Source of the DNA: Maribacter sp.
Lineage (GTDB): Bacteria > Bacteroidota > Bacteroidia > Flavobacteriales > Flavobacteriaceae
Assembly (NCBI GenBank): GCA_011050675.1
Contig: DRFI01000020.1
Span: 372,001-436,000 of the forward strand
DNA length: 64,000 nt
Direction of reading: 5' to 3'
The notes under the pieces are model-generated. The model saw only the letters and a list, made by a program, of their open reading frames with translations. It made no database searches and had not been told where the DNA came from. Position numbers and translations under genes: made by a program. Positions 50,906-59,730 of this stretch are shown here, piece after piece; the first letter of the stretch is position 1; every line of letters starts with the position of its first letter.

Positions 50906-51514
50906 TTTTAATATTCCCGTAAACCTATCTGCATATTTTTTAACCACCTCTTTTGTGAATTCTTTTTCTTCATCTATTCTACCAATTAAAGAGACACCAG
51001 TTTTATGAAGAATAATATTTTCTGTATGTGGATTCGCATCTCCACTAAATATTACCGAAACATCATATCCTTTTTGTAATAACCATTGAATTGTTAAAAG
51101 CGAATGATTTATACTACCCAAATAATTTCTTGATACAACAACGACTTTATAATCTGGCATGATAATATCGAACATAGTATCCTCATCATTTAGTGGCACT
51201 AAAATACCGCCAGAACCCTCTATTATAAGGTGATTTTCTGTTTCAGGTTCATTAATATGAAATCTATCTATTCGAATTCCATCTATTTCAGCTGCTGCAT
51301 GCGGACTCATTGCAGATTTTAACTCATAACTACATGGATGAAATTTAGATTTATTGTTCGAGATAAGGCTTTTCACTATATCAGTATCCGTATTATCTAA
51401 ATCTCCAGCTTGTACAGGTTTCCAATAATCTGCTTGCAGTGCTTCAGTAAATATAGCCGATGCAATTGTTTTACCTACTTCTGTTGAAATTCCTGTAACA
51501 AATATTTTTTGCAT
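50897..51514 (-). CDS. bioD: Dethiobiotin synthetase
   Basis: 205 residues. Carboxylates DAPA to dethiobiotin using ATP. The start MQKIFVTGISTEVGKTIASA contains the P-loop variant GISTEVGKT (family: GTDTEVGKT). KPVQAGDLDNTDTDIVKSL and HLIIEGSGGILVPLND are also diagnostic. It is 6 bases downstream of the DUF2007 gene and in the same operon as bioF; convergent with the glycosyltransferase. Confidence 0.97.
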   Translation of the reverse strand: MQKIFVTGISTEVGKTIASAIFTEALQADYWKPVQAGDLDNTDTDIVKSLISNNKSKFHPCSYELKSAMSPHAAAEIDGIRIDRFHINEPETENHLIIEGSGGILVPLNDEDTMFDIIMPDYKVVVVSRNYLGSINHSLLTIQWLLQKGYDVSVIFSGDANPHTENIILHKTGVSLIGRIDEEKEFTKEVVKKYADRFTGILKSL

Positions 51515-51520
51515 GTATTC

Positions 51521-51904
51521 TTACTTTGAGTTTGTGATTATACCACAATTTAAACACTTATATTTTCTTTTTTCGAAAAAAGGAAAAAGTTTATAAAATA
51601 CTCCATTGCTGTTATAAAATGGCTCTGATCTTTGTGCTTTACAGTTGGGACATACAATTGTATTTCCATCGTTATCAACTGCGTAAGCTCTAATTTCATC
51701 ATATATGGTAATTGCCCTTTCTTTATCTTTTGAGTAAACCTGTAATTTTACACCCCCAATTGCATTACTAATTAACGGATCTGAGTTTAAAGTATTTTCA
51801 TCCCTAAGAAATACAGGAATACCTTCAGATTCTAATTTACCTTTAACAATCTGTACGTCGGCAACATATTCAAAAGAAGCCAGTTGATAGAATTTTTCTT
51901 CCAT
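51521..51904 (-). CDS. DUF2007 zinc-ribbon protein inside the biotin operon
   Basis: 127 residues. N-terminal DUF2007 domain (YQLASFEYVADVQIVKGKLE, a ferredoxin-like fold found in signal-transducing PII-like proteins), then a zinc ribbon: CPNC at about 89-92 and CLNC at about 119-122. It is placed between bioF and bioD, six bases from each. No known biotin step is missing that it obviously supplies. Function unknown; a regulatory or metal role is possible. Confidence 0.85.
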   Translation of the reverse strand: MEEKFYQLASFEYVADVQIVKGKLESEGIPVFLRDENTLNSDPLISNAIGGVKLQVYSKDKERAITIYDEIRAYAVDNDGNTIVCPNCKAQRSEPFYNSNGVFYKLFPFFEKRKYKCLNCGIITNSK

Positions 51905-51910
51905 GTATAT

Positions 51911-53068
51911 TTATATAAAACTAGCTAACAATTTCACCAATAAGCCAATTTCTTCTTTAGAATTGAAACTATGTAAACAAATTCTAAGTCGTTCTTGCCC
52001 TTCAGGTACCGTAGGTGATAGAATTGCCTTTATATTGAAACCTTTATCAATTAATTTTTTAGATACTTGTTTTACTTTTTTAGAACCAGAAATTATACAC
52101 CCCTGTATTGCAGTATCACTAGGTATAAAAACTTCATCTATTTTATGAATTTTAAGCTGATTTTTAAAAAACTCAATATGCTCTTTCAATACCGCTTTTG
52201 ATTCTTTTCCCAGTTCATTAATATACTCATGTGCTGTAATAATTGTTGCTAAAGTATGCGGTGTTAAACCCGTGGTATAAATAAAGGGTTTAGCGAAGTT
52301 GACTAAGTAATCTTTTAAATCTTCAGAACCAAGTATTGCTGCACCGTGGCAACCAAAAGCCTTACCAAAAGTAACTGTTCTAGCAAAAACATCATTTTCA
52401 AGTCCTAGTTCTGTAATTAACCCTTCTCCATTCTTTCCCAATACACCAACAGCATGGGCTTCATCTACTATTAAATTATAACTATTAGACTTAGAGAATT
52501 TTGCCAACACTTTTAAATCTGGAGTATCGCCGTCCATAGAAAAAACGCTTTCCGTGACAATATAAACTGCGAAGTCCTCATTCTCATTTCTTGCAGCGTT
52601 TAAGTTTATCTTCTCTTCTAAGCTTGATAAATTATTATGCAAAAAACTATAAGCCTTTGCATTGCTCATACGAATACCCTCTCTTATACTAGCATGTACA
52701 AACTCATCATAAAAAATTAAATCGCCTCTTTGCGGCACGGCACTAAAAAGCCCCATATTGGCATCATAACCAGAATTAAAAACCAATGCCGCATTAGATT
52801 TGTAAAAAGTAGCCAGTAGTGGCTCTAATTTTTGATACAATTTATGATTACCCGACAAAAGTCTAGATCCACCAGAACCATTTGAGGCTATACTCTCGGT
52901 TAATAACAGCTGAAAAGTTTTAGAAAATAAGGTTTCATTGGTCGCAAAGCCTAAATAATCATTAGAAAGAAAGTCTATTAGTCCGTCAAGCGAATTTAAA
53001 GACCTGAAAGTTTCCTCCTTTTTACGGTTTTCTAAAACATTAAGTAATTTTTTGGGCAGTTGGTTCAT
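51911..53068 (-). CDS. bioF: 8-amino-7-oxononanoate synthase
   Basis: 385 residues. PLP enzyme joining pimeloyl thioester and alanine to form KAPA. Signatures: SNDYLGFATNE, NGSGGSRLLSGNHKLYQKLE, YNLIVDEAHAVGVLGKNGEG and TVTFGKAFGCHGAAILG with the PLP lysine. The start ATG at 53068 lies only 5 bases from a TATTTTTG -7 element, suggesting a leaderless transcript. First gene of bioF-DUF2007-bioD. Confidence 0.98.
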   Translation of the reverse strand: MNQLPKKLLNVLENRKKEETFRSLNSLDGLIDFLSNDYLGFATNETLFSKTFQLLLTESIASNGSGGSRLLSGNHKLYQKLEPLLATFYKSNAALVFNSGYDANMGLFSAVPQRGDLIFYDEFVHASIREGIRMSNAKAYSFLHNNLSSLEEKINLNAARNENEDFAVYIVTESVFSMDGDTPDLKVLAKFSKSNSYNLIVDEAHAVGVLGKNGEGLITELGLENDVFARTVTFGKAFGCHGAAILGSEDLKDYLVNFAKPFIYTTGLTPHTLATIITAHEYINELGKESKAVLKEHIEFFKNQLKIHKIDEVFIPSDTAIQGCIISGSKKVKQVSKKLIDKGFNIKAILSPTVPEGQERLRICLHSFNSKEEIGLLVKLLASFI

Positions 53069-53072
53069 TTCA

Positions 53073-53080
53073 CAAAAATA
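53073..53080 (-). promoter_or_regulatory. -7 element immediately before bioF
   Basis: Minus strand TATTTTTG with only 4 bases before the ATG. If used, transcription would start at or about the start codon. The rest of the 306-base gap up to 53374 holds the promoter and leader of the PAS gene and nothing else I can recognise. Confidence 0.45.
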
Positions 53081-53291
53081 GCTTTTCTCGGAAATGATTG
53101 TAGCCTAATTAACGAATTCCTGAAATTTTTCCCACGTGTTTACCCATATTACTGAAAGTCTTTCAATCTTTCCATAAAACCAGTGCGAAAATCGTTTTAT
53201 AAATCTGACTAGTAATGATTTACAAAATCAAAAAATTACCACATTGAGGAAAAAATTCTATTTAAAATGATAAAAAGATAAACTTATGGCA

Positions 53292-53299
53292 TATTTTTG
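53292..53299 (+). promoter_or_regulatory. -7 element of the PAS-protein gene
   Basis: TATTTTTG followed by CG, 76 bases before the start. A leader of about 70 bases includes a duplicated stretch of the coding start (see findings). Confidence 0.5.
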
Positions 53300-53374
53300 C
53301 GTCTTTTTTTAAAGAAATTTCCTACTTTAATATTAAAGTAATAGATTAAGTGTATGTCTTTTGACAACGATTGA

Positions 53375-56029
53375 ATGAAAGGGAGCAAAATTTTTGATAA
53401 TAATAGATTAAATACATTGATGTCTTTTGACGTTATGGATACGCATCCTGAGGCTATCTATGACGAAATTACATCTCTTGCCGCTGCTATTTGTAATACC
53501 CCGTCTAGCTTAATATCACTAGTAGATGATAAAAGGCAATTCTTTAAATCTCACCATGGGTTAGATATTAACGGTACATCATTAGAAGACTCTTTCTGCA
53601 AGCACGTAATTAGTGATGATGTAGGTTTACTCATTGTAGAAGACACACACAACGACAATAGATTTAACGACTATAATCTTGTTAAAAATGACTCTAATGT
53701 TGGGTTCTATGCCGGTGCCTCATTAACTACCGAAAATGGATATCGCCTTGGAACTTTATGTGTGTTAGATTACAAACCAAGAAAACTAGACAATACACAA
53801 ATTGACGGACTTCAAACACTTGCTAAACAAGTTGTACAATTACTAGAATTAAGAAAGTCTAAAAAGAAAGAGAAAGACCAAAAATTAGATTTAGAAAGAA
53901 AGGGACAACTTTTAGACAATATCGTTTCTGCAACCGGAATAGGTATATGGGAACGTAATCTTAATGAAGATTCTATAATATTAAACAAGCAAGCTTTTGG
54001 TATTTTTGGTTTGAACAAAGATTCTATTAATCAATTTAGTACAGATATATGGTTTAGCCTTATTCATCAAGATGATTTACCTGAGGTAAAGAAAAAAATG
54101 CTAGAATGCTTAAGTTATCCTTCTGTCGGTTGTAGCGTTCAATACCGATTCTTACAGGAAGATGGCACTTATAAATGGGTTCATGAAAAAGGTAAAGTTT
54201 TAAAGTGGAGCGATACCAAGAAACCATTATCAATGTATGGTACCGTTCAAGACATTACCGATAAGAAAAATTATAATACCGAGCTTCAAAGGGTTAAAAA
54301 CAACCAAGAAGCCATGATTAATAGCACTAAAGATTTAATGTGGTCTATAGACTTAGAATTTAAACTTATTACTGCAAATACAGCATTTCATGAATTAGTT
54401 ACAAAAATTCAAGGTAAGCCTTTCAATGAAGGTAGTTTAGTTCTTTCTGATCATGTAGCTAAACAAATCACCGAAAAATGGAAATCTTACTATAATAGAG
54501 CTCTTACCAGCGGTCGATTTTCAGTGAAACAAAAAATACAAAATCCGAGAAAATTTTGGACAACCTATGGCCTTACATCATTTGACCTTTTGTATAATAA
54601 AGAAGGTGAAAAAATAGGTATAACCTGTTTTTCAAAAGACATAACTTCTGAAGTATTATCTCAGCAAGTTTTAATAAGCGCTAAAGAAGAGATGCAAAAA
54701 ATAATGGATACTTCTCTAGATATTATCTGCACGTTAGATGAAGAAGGTTATTTTTTAAGCATCAATAAAGCATGTAAAACAGTTTGGGGTTACAATCCAA
54801 AAGATTTAATAGGTACTAATTATATTAAATTGGTACATGAAGATGATATTGAATCAACTGAAAATTCTGCCGAATCTGTTTCTTTTGGAGAAAAAATAGT
54901 CAATTTCGAAAATAGATATGTACACAAAAATGGAACTATAGTACCTATGCTATGGTCCTCTAATTGGGATGAAAAGGATCGTATTTACTACTGTATTGCT
55001 AGAGATAACACTGAAAAGAAAAAAGCAGAACTTCAACTAGCAAACAGCGAACAACTCTTTAAGACTCTTGTTCAAGAAAGTAGTGATATAATCTCTATTG
55101 TAGATAGTGAAGGTTACTTTTCATATGTAAGCCCTAGTTGTAAAAAAATTCTTGGTTTCTCTCCTGAGGAATATGTTGGTAAAAATGCTTTTGATAATGT
55201 TCACCCGGAGGATTTTGATACAGTTAAGAACAAATTCCTTTCTATTTCAGAAAATGATTCTGTAAAAATAGAACCTTTTAGATTTAGAAATAAAGAAGGA
55301 AATTGGACATGGTTCGAAAATTTATTGTCCAATCAATTAAATGTACCTTCAATAAACGGTATCGTAATTACTTCTAGAGATATTACCGATAAGAAAAAAG
55401 CTATTGAGCAATTAGAAAATAGTGAGCGTCGTTATAAAACACTAGTACAAGAGGGTAGTGATATGATTTGCATTGTTGATGAAAAAGCTGTATTTTCTTA
55501 TGCCAGCCCAACATCAACAAAAATATTAAATATTACACCAGAAGAGTTTGTTGACACTAATGCCTTTGAATATGTTCATCCTGATGATTACGCAACGGTA
55601 TACAATGAATTTATAAAAGTTTTAGATATACCCCAAGTGGCTATAAAGCCATTTAGATTTAAACATGGCGATGGCCATTGGATCTGGTTAGAAACCATTA
55701 TAACCAATAAGTTGAACGAGCCATCAATTATGGGTATCGTAGTAAACTCTAAAGACGTTACTACCAAGGTTCAACATTTAAAAGCTATTGAAGAACAGAA
55801 TGTCCAGCTTAAGAAAATTGCATGGACACAATCTCATATCGTTAGGGCTCCTGTTGCTAGATTAATGGGCTTGATTGATTTATTAAAAGATGATAAGGAA
55901 AAGTTAAAACTCGAAGAAAAAGAACGTATTCTTAATTATATAATTACCTCTGCAAATGAAATTGACCATGTTATTAAAGATATAGTTGAAAACACTATTA
56001 ATGCAATTGACCTAGACGAAATTACATGA
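53375..56029 (+). CDS. GAF/multi-PAS signalling protein with DHp helix but no ATPase domain
   Basis: 884 residues, no membrane span. A GAF domain (about 10-165; RLNTLMSFDVMDTHPEAIYD), then five PAS domains at about 180-300, 305-430, 435-560, 565-685 and 690-805; the last two are near-duplicates (YKTLVQEGSDMICIVD and FKTLVQESSDIISIVD). The C-terminus is a HisKA-like helical hairpin with His821 in QSHIVRAPVARLMGLIDLL, and then the protein stops. No N, G1 or G2 box exists. It overlaps the next gene by 4 bases (ATGA). Confidence 0.93.
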   Translation: MKGSKIFDNNRLNTLMSFDVMDTHPEAIYDEITSLAAAICNTPSSLISLVDDKRQFFKSHHGLDINGTSLEDSFCKHVISDDVGLLIVEDTHNDNRFNDYNLVKNDSNVGFYAGASLTTENGYRLGTLCVLDYKPRKLDNTQIDGLQTLAKQVVQLLELRKSKKKEKDQKLDLERKGQLLDNIVSATGIGIWERNLNEDSIILNKQAFGIFGLNKDSINQFSTDIWFSLIHQDDLPEVKKKMLECLSYPSVGCSVQYRFLQEDGTYKWVHEKGKVLKWSDTKKPLSMYGTVQDITDKKNYNTELQRVKNNQEAMINSTKDLMWSIDLEFKLITANTAFHELVTKIQGKPFNEGSLVLSDHVAKQITEKWKSYYNRALTSGRFSVKQKIQNPRKFWTTYGLTSFDLLYNKEGEKIGITCFSKDITSEVLSQQVLISAKEEMQKIMDTSLDIICTLDEEGYFLSINKACKTVWGYNPKDLIGTNYIKLVHEDDIESTENSAESVSFGEKIVNFENRYVHKNGTIVPMLWSSNWDEKDRIYYCIARDNTEKKKAELQLANSEQLFKTLVQESSDIISIVDSEGYFSYVSPSCKKILGFSPEEYVGKNAFDNVHPEDFDTVKNKFLSISENDSVKIEPFRFRNKEGNWTWFENLLSNQLNVPSINGIVITSRDITDKKKAIEQLENSERRYKTLVQEGSDMICIVDEKAVFSYASPTSTKILNITPEEFVDTNAFEYVHPDDYATVYNEFIKVLDIPQVAIKPFRFKHGDGHWIWLETIITNKLNEPSIMGIVVNSKDVTTKVQHLKAIEEQNVQLKKIAWTQSHIVRAPVARLMGLIDLLKDDKEKLKLEEKERILNYIITSANEIDHVIKDIVENTINAIDLDEIT

Positions 56030-56427
56030 ATTACCAACTACTATTAATTGAGGATGACCCTATATTCACATTTTTACTGGAAAAGGGAATAGATCATGCA
56101 GAACTGAAAGGCGAAGTAATTAGTTTTTTAAATGGAAAACCTGCTCTAGATTATTTGACTAAGGAATATTCGGATAAACACAACTATATCATATTCCTCG
56201 ACCTTAATATGCCTGTCATGAACGGTTGGGAATTTATGGAGCAACTAGAATTATTAGCCAAAACAGATAATTGTATGGTATTTGTTTTGACGTCTTCCGC
56301 ATATCGTCATGATATTGAAAAATTAAAGAAAAAACCGCTTGTAGCAGAATTTGTAACAAAACCTATTACCGAGTATCACCTAAAAGGCATCAAAGAAACC
56401 ATTCTAAATAAGTTTGAAAAAAACTAG
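56026..56427 (+). CDS. Single-domain response regulator
   Basis: 133 residues: a complete receiver domain and nothing else. Acidic pair DD (9-10 region IEDDPIF), phospho-acceptor Asp59 in IIFLDLNMPVMNGW, Thr/Ser in FVLTSSA and Lys in FVTKPI. Translationally coupled to the PAS protein (ATGA overlap), so the two work together; the PAS protein's His821 would have to be phosphorylated by another kinase, or the pair may function by other contacts. CheY-like output with no DNA-binding domain. Confidence 0.95.
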   Translation: MNYQLLLIEDDPIFTFLLEKGIDHAELKGEVISFLNGKPALDYLTKEYSDKHNYIIFLDLNMPVMNGWEFMEQLELLAKTDNCMVFVLTSSAYRHDIEKLKKKPLVAEFVTKPITEYHLKGIKETILNKFEKN

Positions 56428-56534
56428 ACCTTATAAATTCTAAATTTTTTCTAATATCGAACGTTATATTTATTAATAATTTAATGTAGATACATACTTG
56501 AAACAGCTTCATTATCTTAGCTAAAAATCATAGT

Positions 56535-58334
56535 ATGCGCCATTTTATTCTTTTTATCATTTTTGGTTTTCAGTCAATACAATTAATTGCACAAACTAAC
56601 TCATATTCAATTTCTTTTGAAAATGCCGTTCATCACGAAGCTAATATCTCAGCTACTTTTCCAGATATAGCATCAGATACTTTAACACTTAGAATGAGTA
56701 GAACATCGCCTGGTAGGTATGCTTTACATGAATTTGCCAAAAATATCTATAATTTCAAAGCAAAAGATAGTAAAGGAAATTCACTACTAGTTTCTAGAAC
56801 CAACCCGTATGAATGGAAAATTTATGGTCATAATGGTCAAGTAGATATCACGTACACATTATTTGCAAATAGAGGAGATGGTACATATTCTCAAATCGAT
56901 GAAACTCATGCGCATTTAAATATACCTGCTACATTTATGTACGCACCTTCACTCCGCGAACGGAATATAAAGGTAGATTTTCAAGTAAGAGAAGATTTAA
57001 ATTGGCAGATTGCAACCCAGTTACCCCATGTAAATGGCTCTACTTATAGCGCGCCAGATCTATATTATTTTATGGATAGCCCTACAGAGTTAAGCAATCA
57101 TATGACCAGAGAATTTAATGTTGATGGGCAAACTATTAAACTAGCATTACACGACCCTGGCACTGAAGAAGAAGCAGACGTATATTTTGAAAAGGTAAAG
57201 AAAGTTGTACTTGAAGAAAAGAAAGTTTTTGGCGCATTACCTTCATTTGATTATGGTTCATACACCTTTTTAGCATGCTATGTCCCAAATGCATCTGGAG
57301 ACGGTATGGAGCATAGAAATTCTACAATTTTAACCAGCACAAGAACTTTGGCAAATGGAGGTATGGAAGGTAACATAGGTACCGTATCCCATGAATTTTT
57401 TCATAGCTGGAATGTAGAGCGCATTAGACCAAAATCTTTAGAACCTTTTAATTATAAAGAAGCAAACATGAGTGGAGAACTCTGGTTTGCAGAAGGCTTT
57501 ACAAGCTACTACACCAATCTTATTCTTTGTAGAGCAGGACTAATTACTCCTGAAAAATATGTTGAAGGGTTAACCGGTACCTTCAACTATGTATGGAATT
57601 CACCTGCCAGGCAATTTTTTAACCCTATTGAAATGAGTTATCAGGCACCATTTGTTGATGCCTCGACCTCTGTTGACCCTGTAAATAGAGAAAATACATT
57701 TATTTCTTACTATTCCTATGGTAGTGTTCTTGGTCTAGCTTTAGATTTATCATTAAGAGAAAAAGGATTGAATTTAGATGATTTCATGAAACTAGTCTGG
57801 AATACCTACGGAAAAACTGAAAATTCGTATACTATTGAAAACTTAAATGAAACCTTGAACATTTATGCTGGTGACACTTTCGGTAATAACTTCTTCAACG
57901 GTTATATTCACAAAAGCAATATGCCGCAGTATAACGAACTATTAAAAACTGTAGGTGTTAGTTTATCTCAAAACAATGAAGCCGCATATTTCGGAGCCGC
58001 TGTTTCTATAACAGATGATTTATATGGCAAAATTAGAAGCAATACTAAAATTGGGAGTCCCGCTTATATTGCCGTGTTAGATAAAGATGATATCATCACA
58101 TCAATAAACAATAAACCTTTCCCTAACGGAATTCAATTTAATACGTTTATCAAAGATGAATTCAAACCAAAAGACACCCTTTCAATAACATTTTTACGGG
58201 ATGGTTTAGAAAGAAAAACAGAAGTCACTTTAACCTCTGACCCAAGCTATGCCATCAACTTAGTTGAGAAAAATGACAAAACTCCTTCAAAAAAAGTATT
58301 AAAAGCCCGCCAAGCTTGGTTAAAAGTTGAATAA
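56535..58334 (+). CDS. M61-family glycyl aminopeptidase with PDZ domain
   Basis: 599 residues with a signal peptide (LFIIFGFQSIQLIAQ). The M61 catalytic motif HEFFH (His286, His290) is followed by WNVERIRP and the third ligand Glu in LWFAEGFTSYY. The last ~110 residues form a PDZ domain (YFGAAVSITDDLYGKIRS, AVLDKDDIITSINNKPF). Periplasmic aminopeptidase, probably with preference for Gly/Ala. The next gene begins immediately after its stop codon. Confidence 0.94.
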   Translation: MRHFILFIIFGFQSIQLIAQTNSYSISFENAVHHEANISATFPDIASDTLTLRMSRTSPGRYALHEFAKNIYNFKAKDSKGNSLLVSRTNPYEWKIYGHNGQVDITYTLFANRGDGTYSQIDETHAHLNIPATFMYAPSLRERNIKVDFQVREDLNWQIATQLPHVNGSTYSAPDLYYFMDSPTELSNHMTREFNVDGQTIKLALHDPGTEEEADVYFEKVKKVVLEEKKVFGALPSFDYGSYTFLACYVPNASGDGMEHRNSTILTSTRTLANGGMEGNIGTVSHEFFHSWNVERIRPKSLEPFNYKEANMSGELWFAEGFTSYYTNLILCRAGLITPEKYVEGLTGTFNYVWNSPARQFFNPIEMSYQAPFVDASTSVDPVNRENTFISYYSYGSVLGLALDLSLREKGLNLDDFMKLVWNTYGKTENSYTIENLNETLNIYAGDTFGNNFFNGYIHKSNMPQYNELLKTVGVSLSQNNEAAYFGAAVSITDDLYGKIRSNTKIGSPAYIAVLDKDDIITSINNKPFPNGIQFNTFIKDEFKPKDTLSITFLRDGLERKTEVTLTSDPSYAINLVEKNDKTPSKKVLKARQAWLKVE

Positions 58335-58868
58335 ATGAGCCTAATTTATACTACAGCCACAACTACTGAAGAATTAATACAAATTCTTTCTTTACAAGAA
58401 ATGAATTTAAAATCAGCTGTTTCTGATTTAGAAATGGAACAAGAGGGTTTCGTTACCGTTCACCATACTTTAGATGTTCTGACAAGAATGAATAATGCCT
58501 GTCCACATATCATTGCCAAAGATGGCGATAAAGTGGTAGGCTACGCATTATCGATGACCGATGATTTTAAAGATGAAATTTCAGTTCTAAGACCAATGTT
58601 TACCAAATTAAAAAACGTAAACATTAAAAATTTCATTACCATGGGCCAAATATGTGTTGCCAAAAGCCATAGAAAGATGGGTGTTTTTCGCGGACTTTAT
58701 AACGCTATGAAAATTGCCTCTTACCCTAAATATGACGCTATCATCACAGAAGTTGATGCTACTAATACTCGTTCTTCAGGAGCTCATTACGCCGTAGGAT
58801 TCAAAAAAATATGTACATACAATAGTTTAGGACAAGATTGGGATTTGATCTCTTTGAAAACATCTTGA
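58335..58868 (+). CDS. GNAT-family N-acetyltransferase
   Basis: 177 residues. The acetyl-CoA binding motif A reads QICVAKSHRKMGVFRGLYNAM, a variant of V-x3-R/Q-x2-G-x-G/A; the last strands contain VDATNTRSSGAHYAVGFKKI, as in GNAT proteins where Asn and the late Tyr bind CoA. The start abuts the M61 stop, so it is cotranslated. Substrate unknown; acetylation of an amine or peptide is the family role. Confidence 0.9.
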   Translation: MSLIYTTATTTEELIQILSLQEMNLKSAVSDLEMEQEGFVTVHHTLDVLTRMNNACPHIIAKDGDKVVGYALSMTDDFKDEISVLRPMFTKLKNVNIKNFITMGQICVAKSHRKMGVFRGLYNAMKIASYPKYDAIITEVDATNTRSSGAHYAVGFKKICTYNSLGQDWDLISLKTS

Positions 58869-58892
58869 AAATAATTTTTATATATTTAATTA

Positions 58893-58920
58893 TTGTTTTT
58901 CGATAATTTTTATATATTTG
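58893..58920 (+). promoter_or_regulatory. Promoter of the DUF2975/XRE pair
   Basis: TTG (58893-58895), 17-base spacer, TATATTTG (58913-58920), a near-ideal -33/-7 pair. The -7 element forms part of the left arm of the palindrome at 58912-58946. Confidence 0.75.
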
Positions 58921-58946
58921 TTATCGTTAAACGATAACAAATATAT
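58912..58946. promoter_or_regulatory. 15-bp palindrome over the promoter, likely XRE operator
   Basis: ATATATTTGTTATCG and CGATAACAAATATAT are exact inverted copies around TTAAA. The core TTATCG/CGATAA recurs once more in the spacer (CGATAA at 58901-58906). It overlaps the -7 element and transcript start, the place for an autorepressor operator; the XRE protein at 59472 is the obvious binder. Confidence 0.65.
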
Positions 58947-58949
58947 TAT

Positions 58950-59027
58950 ATGAAAAATCTTCTTACTGCACTCAAATGGCTTATTAATTTTCTCCGTAAT
59001 AATATCTATAATTATAAACTTAGGTGA
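58950..59027 (+). pseudogene. Frameshifted 5' part of the DUF2975 gene
   Basis: ATG at 58950 encodes MKNLLTALKWLINF and then stops at 59025. Removing one T from the TTTT run at 58988-58991 joins it to the downstream frame (SVIISIIINLGELSKYV), restoring a membrane helix and a normal DUF2975 N-terminus. Either a mutation or a base-calling slip. Confidence 0.6.
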
Positions 59028-59058
59028 ATTATCAAAATACGTTCTTATAAAATTTGAT

Positions 59059-59469
59059 TTGCTTCAATATTCCGATGAAGAAAATAGCTGGATACTAATG
59101 CTTTTAATTCCTTTACTAACTGTTATATTACAAGGTTATATATTCTGGCTTCTTTTGAAATTTAGAAAAGTAATACCCGAATTTATAACGGATACAATAT
59201 TTACAGAAAAAAATAGTACTATTTTTAGAAAGGTCGGTAACGGACTTATAATTTATTCTGTATTAATTTTCTTTATAAGGTTAATAGAAAAATGCTTTGA
59301 AATAACTTTAGAATATAGTGTTTCTGCTTCATATACCTTAAGTAAAAATTTTGGAACGGTACTAAGTGGAAGAATATCACTTTTAGTAATAGCTATTTTT
59401 CTACTTATTATAGCCAAATTGATAAAAGAAGGGTATCAGCTAAAGAATGAAAATGACCTAACTATATAA
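59059..59469 (+). CDS. DUF2975 membrane protein (5' end frameshifted)
   Basis: The frame runs from TTG 59059 to 59469, 136 residues, with three predicted membrane spans (about 12-35, 62-83 and 110-130). The full gene would begin at 58950, where a frameshift in a T run breaks the first ~13 codons; with one T removed the protein would be about 172 residues with four spans. DUF2975 proteins pair with a small XRE regulator of YozG type in many bacteria; function unknown. The XRE gene follows after 2 bases. Confidence 0.78.
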   Translation: MLQYSDEENSWILMLLIPLLTVILQGYIFWLLLKFRKVIPEFITDTIFTEKNSTIFRKVGNGLIIYSVLIFFIRLIEKCFEITLEYSVSASYTLSKNFGTVLSGRISLLVIAIFLLIIAKLIKEGYQLKNENDLTI

Positions 59470-59471
59470 CT

Positions 59472-59678
59472 ATGAGCATAGTCGTAAATCTAGACAATGT
59501 ATTATCAGAAAGGAACTTAAAAAGCAAAGAGTTAGCAGAAATGATAGGCATTACAGAAGCTAATCTTTCAATTCTTAAATCAGGAAAAGCTAAAGCTATA
59601 CGCTTCTCTACTTTAGAAGCCATTTGTAAGGCATTAGAATGCCAACCAGCTGATATTTTAGCTTATAAAAAGGAATAA
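59472..59678 (+). CDS. Small XRE-family (YozG-like) transcriptional regulator
   Basis: 68 residues, almost wholly a helix-turn-helix: SERNLKSKELAEMIGITEAN, LSILKSGKAKAIRFSTLEAI and CKALECQPADILAYKKE. This is the Cro/C1 type that commonly accompanies DUF2975 genes. It lies 2 bases after the DUF2975 gene. It probably binds the TTATCG/CGATAA palindrome at the promoter of the pair and autoregulates it. Confidence 0.92.
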   Translation: MSIVVNLDNVLSERNLKSKELAEMIGITEANLSILKSGKAKAIRFSTLEAICKALECQPADILAYKKE

Positions 59679-59711
59679 AAAAAAGGCTATACTTTACAGT
59701 ATAACCTTTTT
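59677..59711. terminator. Bidirectional terminator between the XRE gene and atpC
   Basis: AAAAAAGGCTATAC and GTATAACCTTTTT form a stem with a one-base mismatch, T-runs on both sides, between converging genes. Confidence 0.8.
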
Positions 59712-59730
59712 ATATTTATAATGTATTGTG

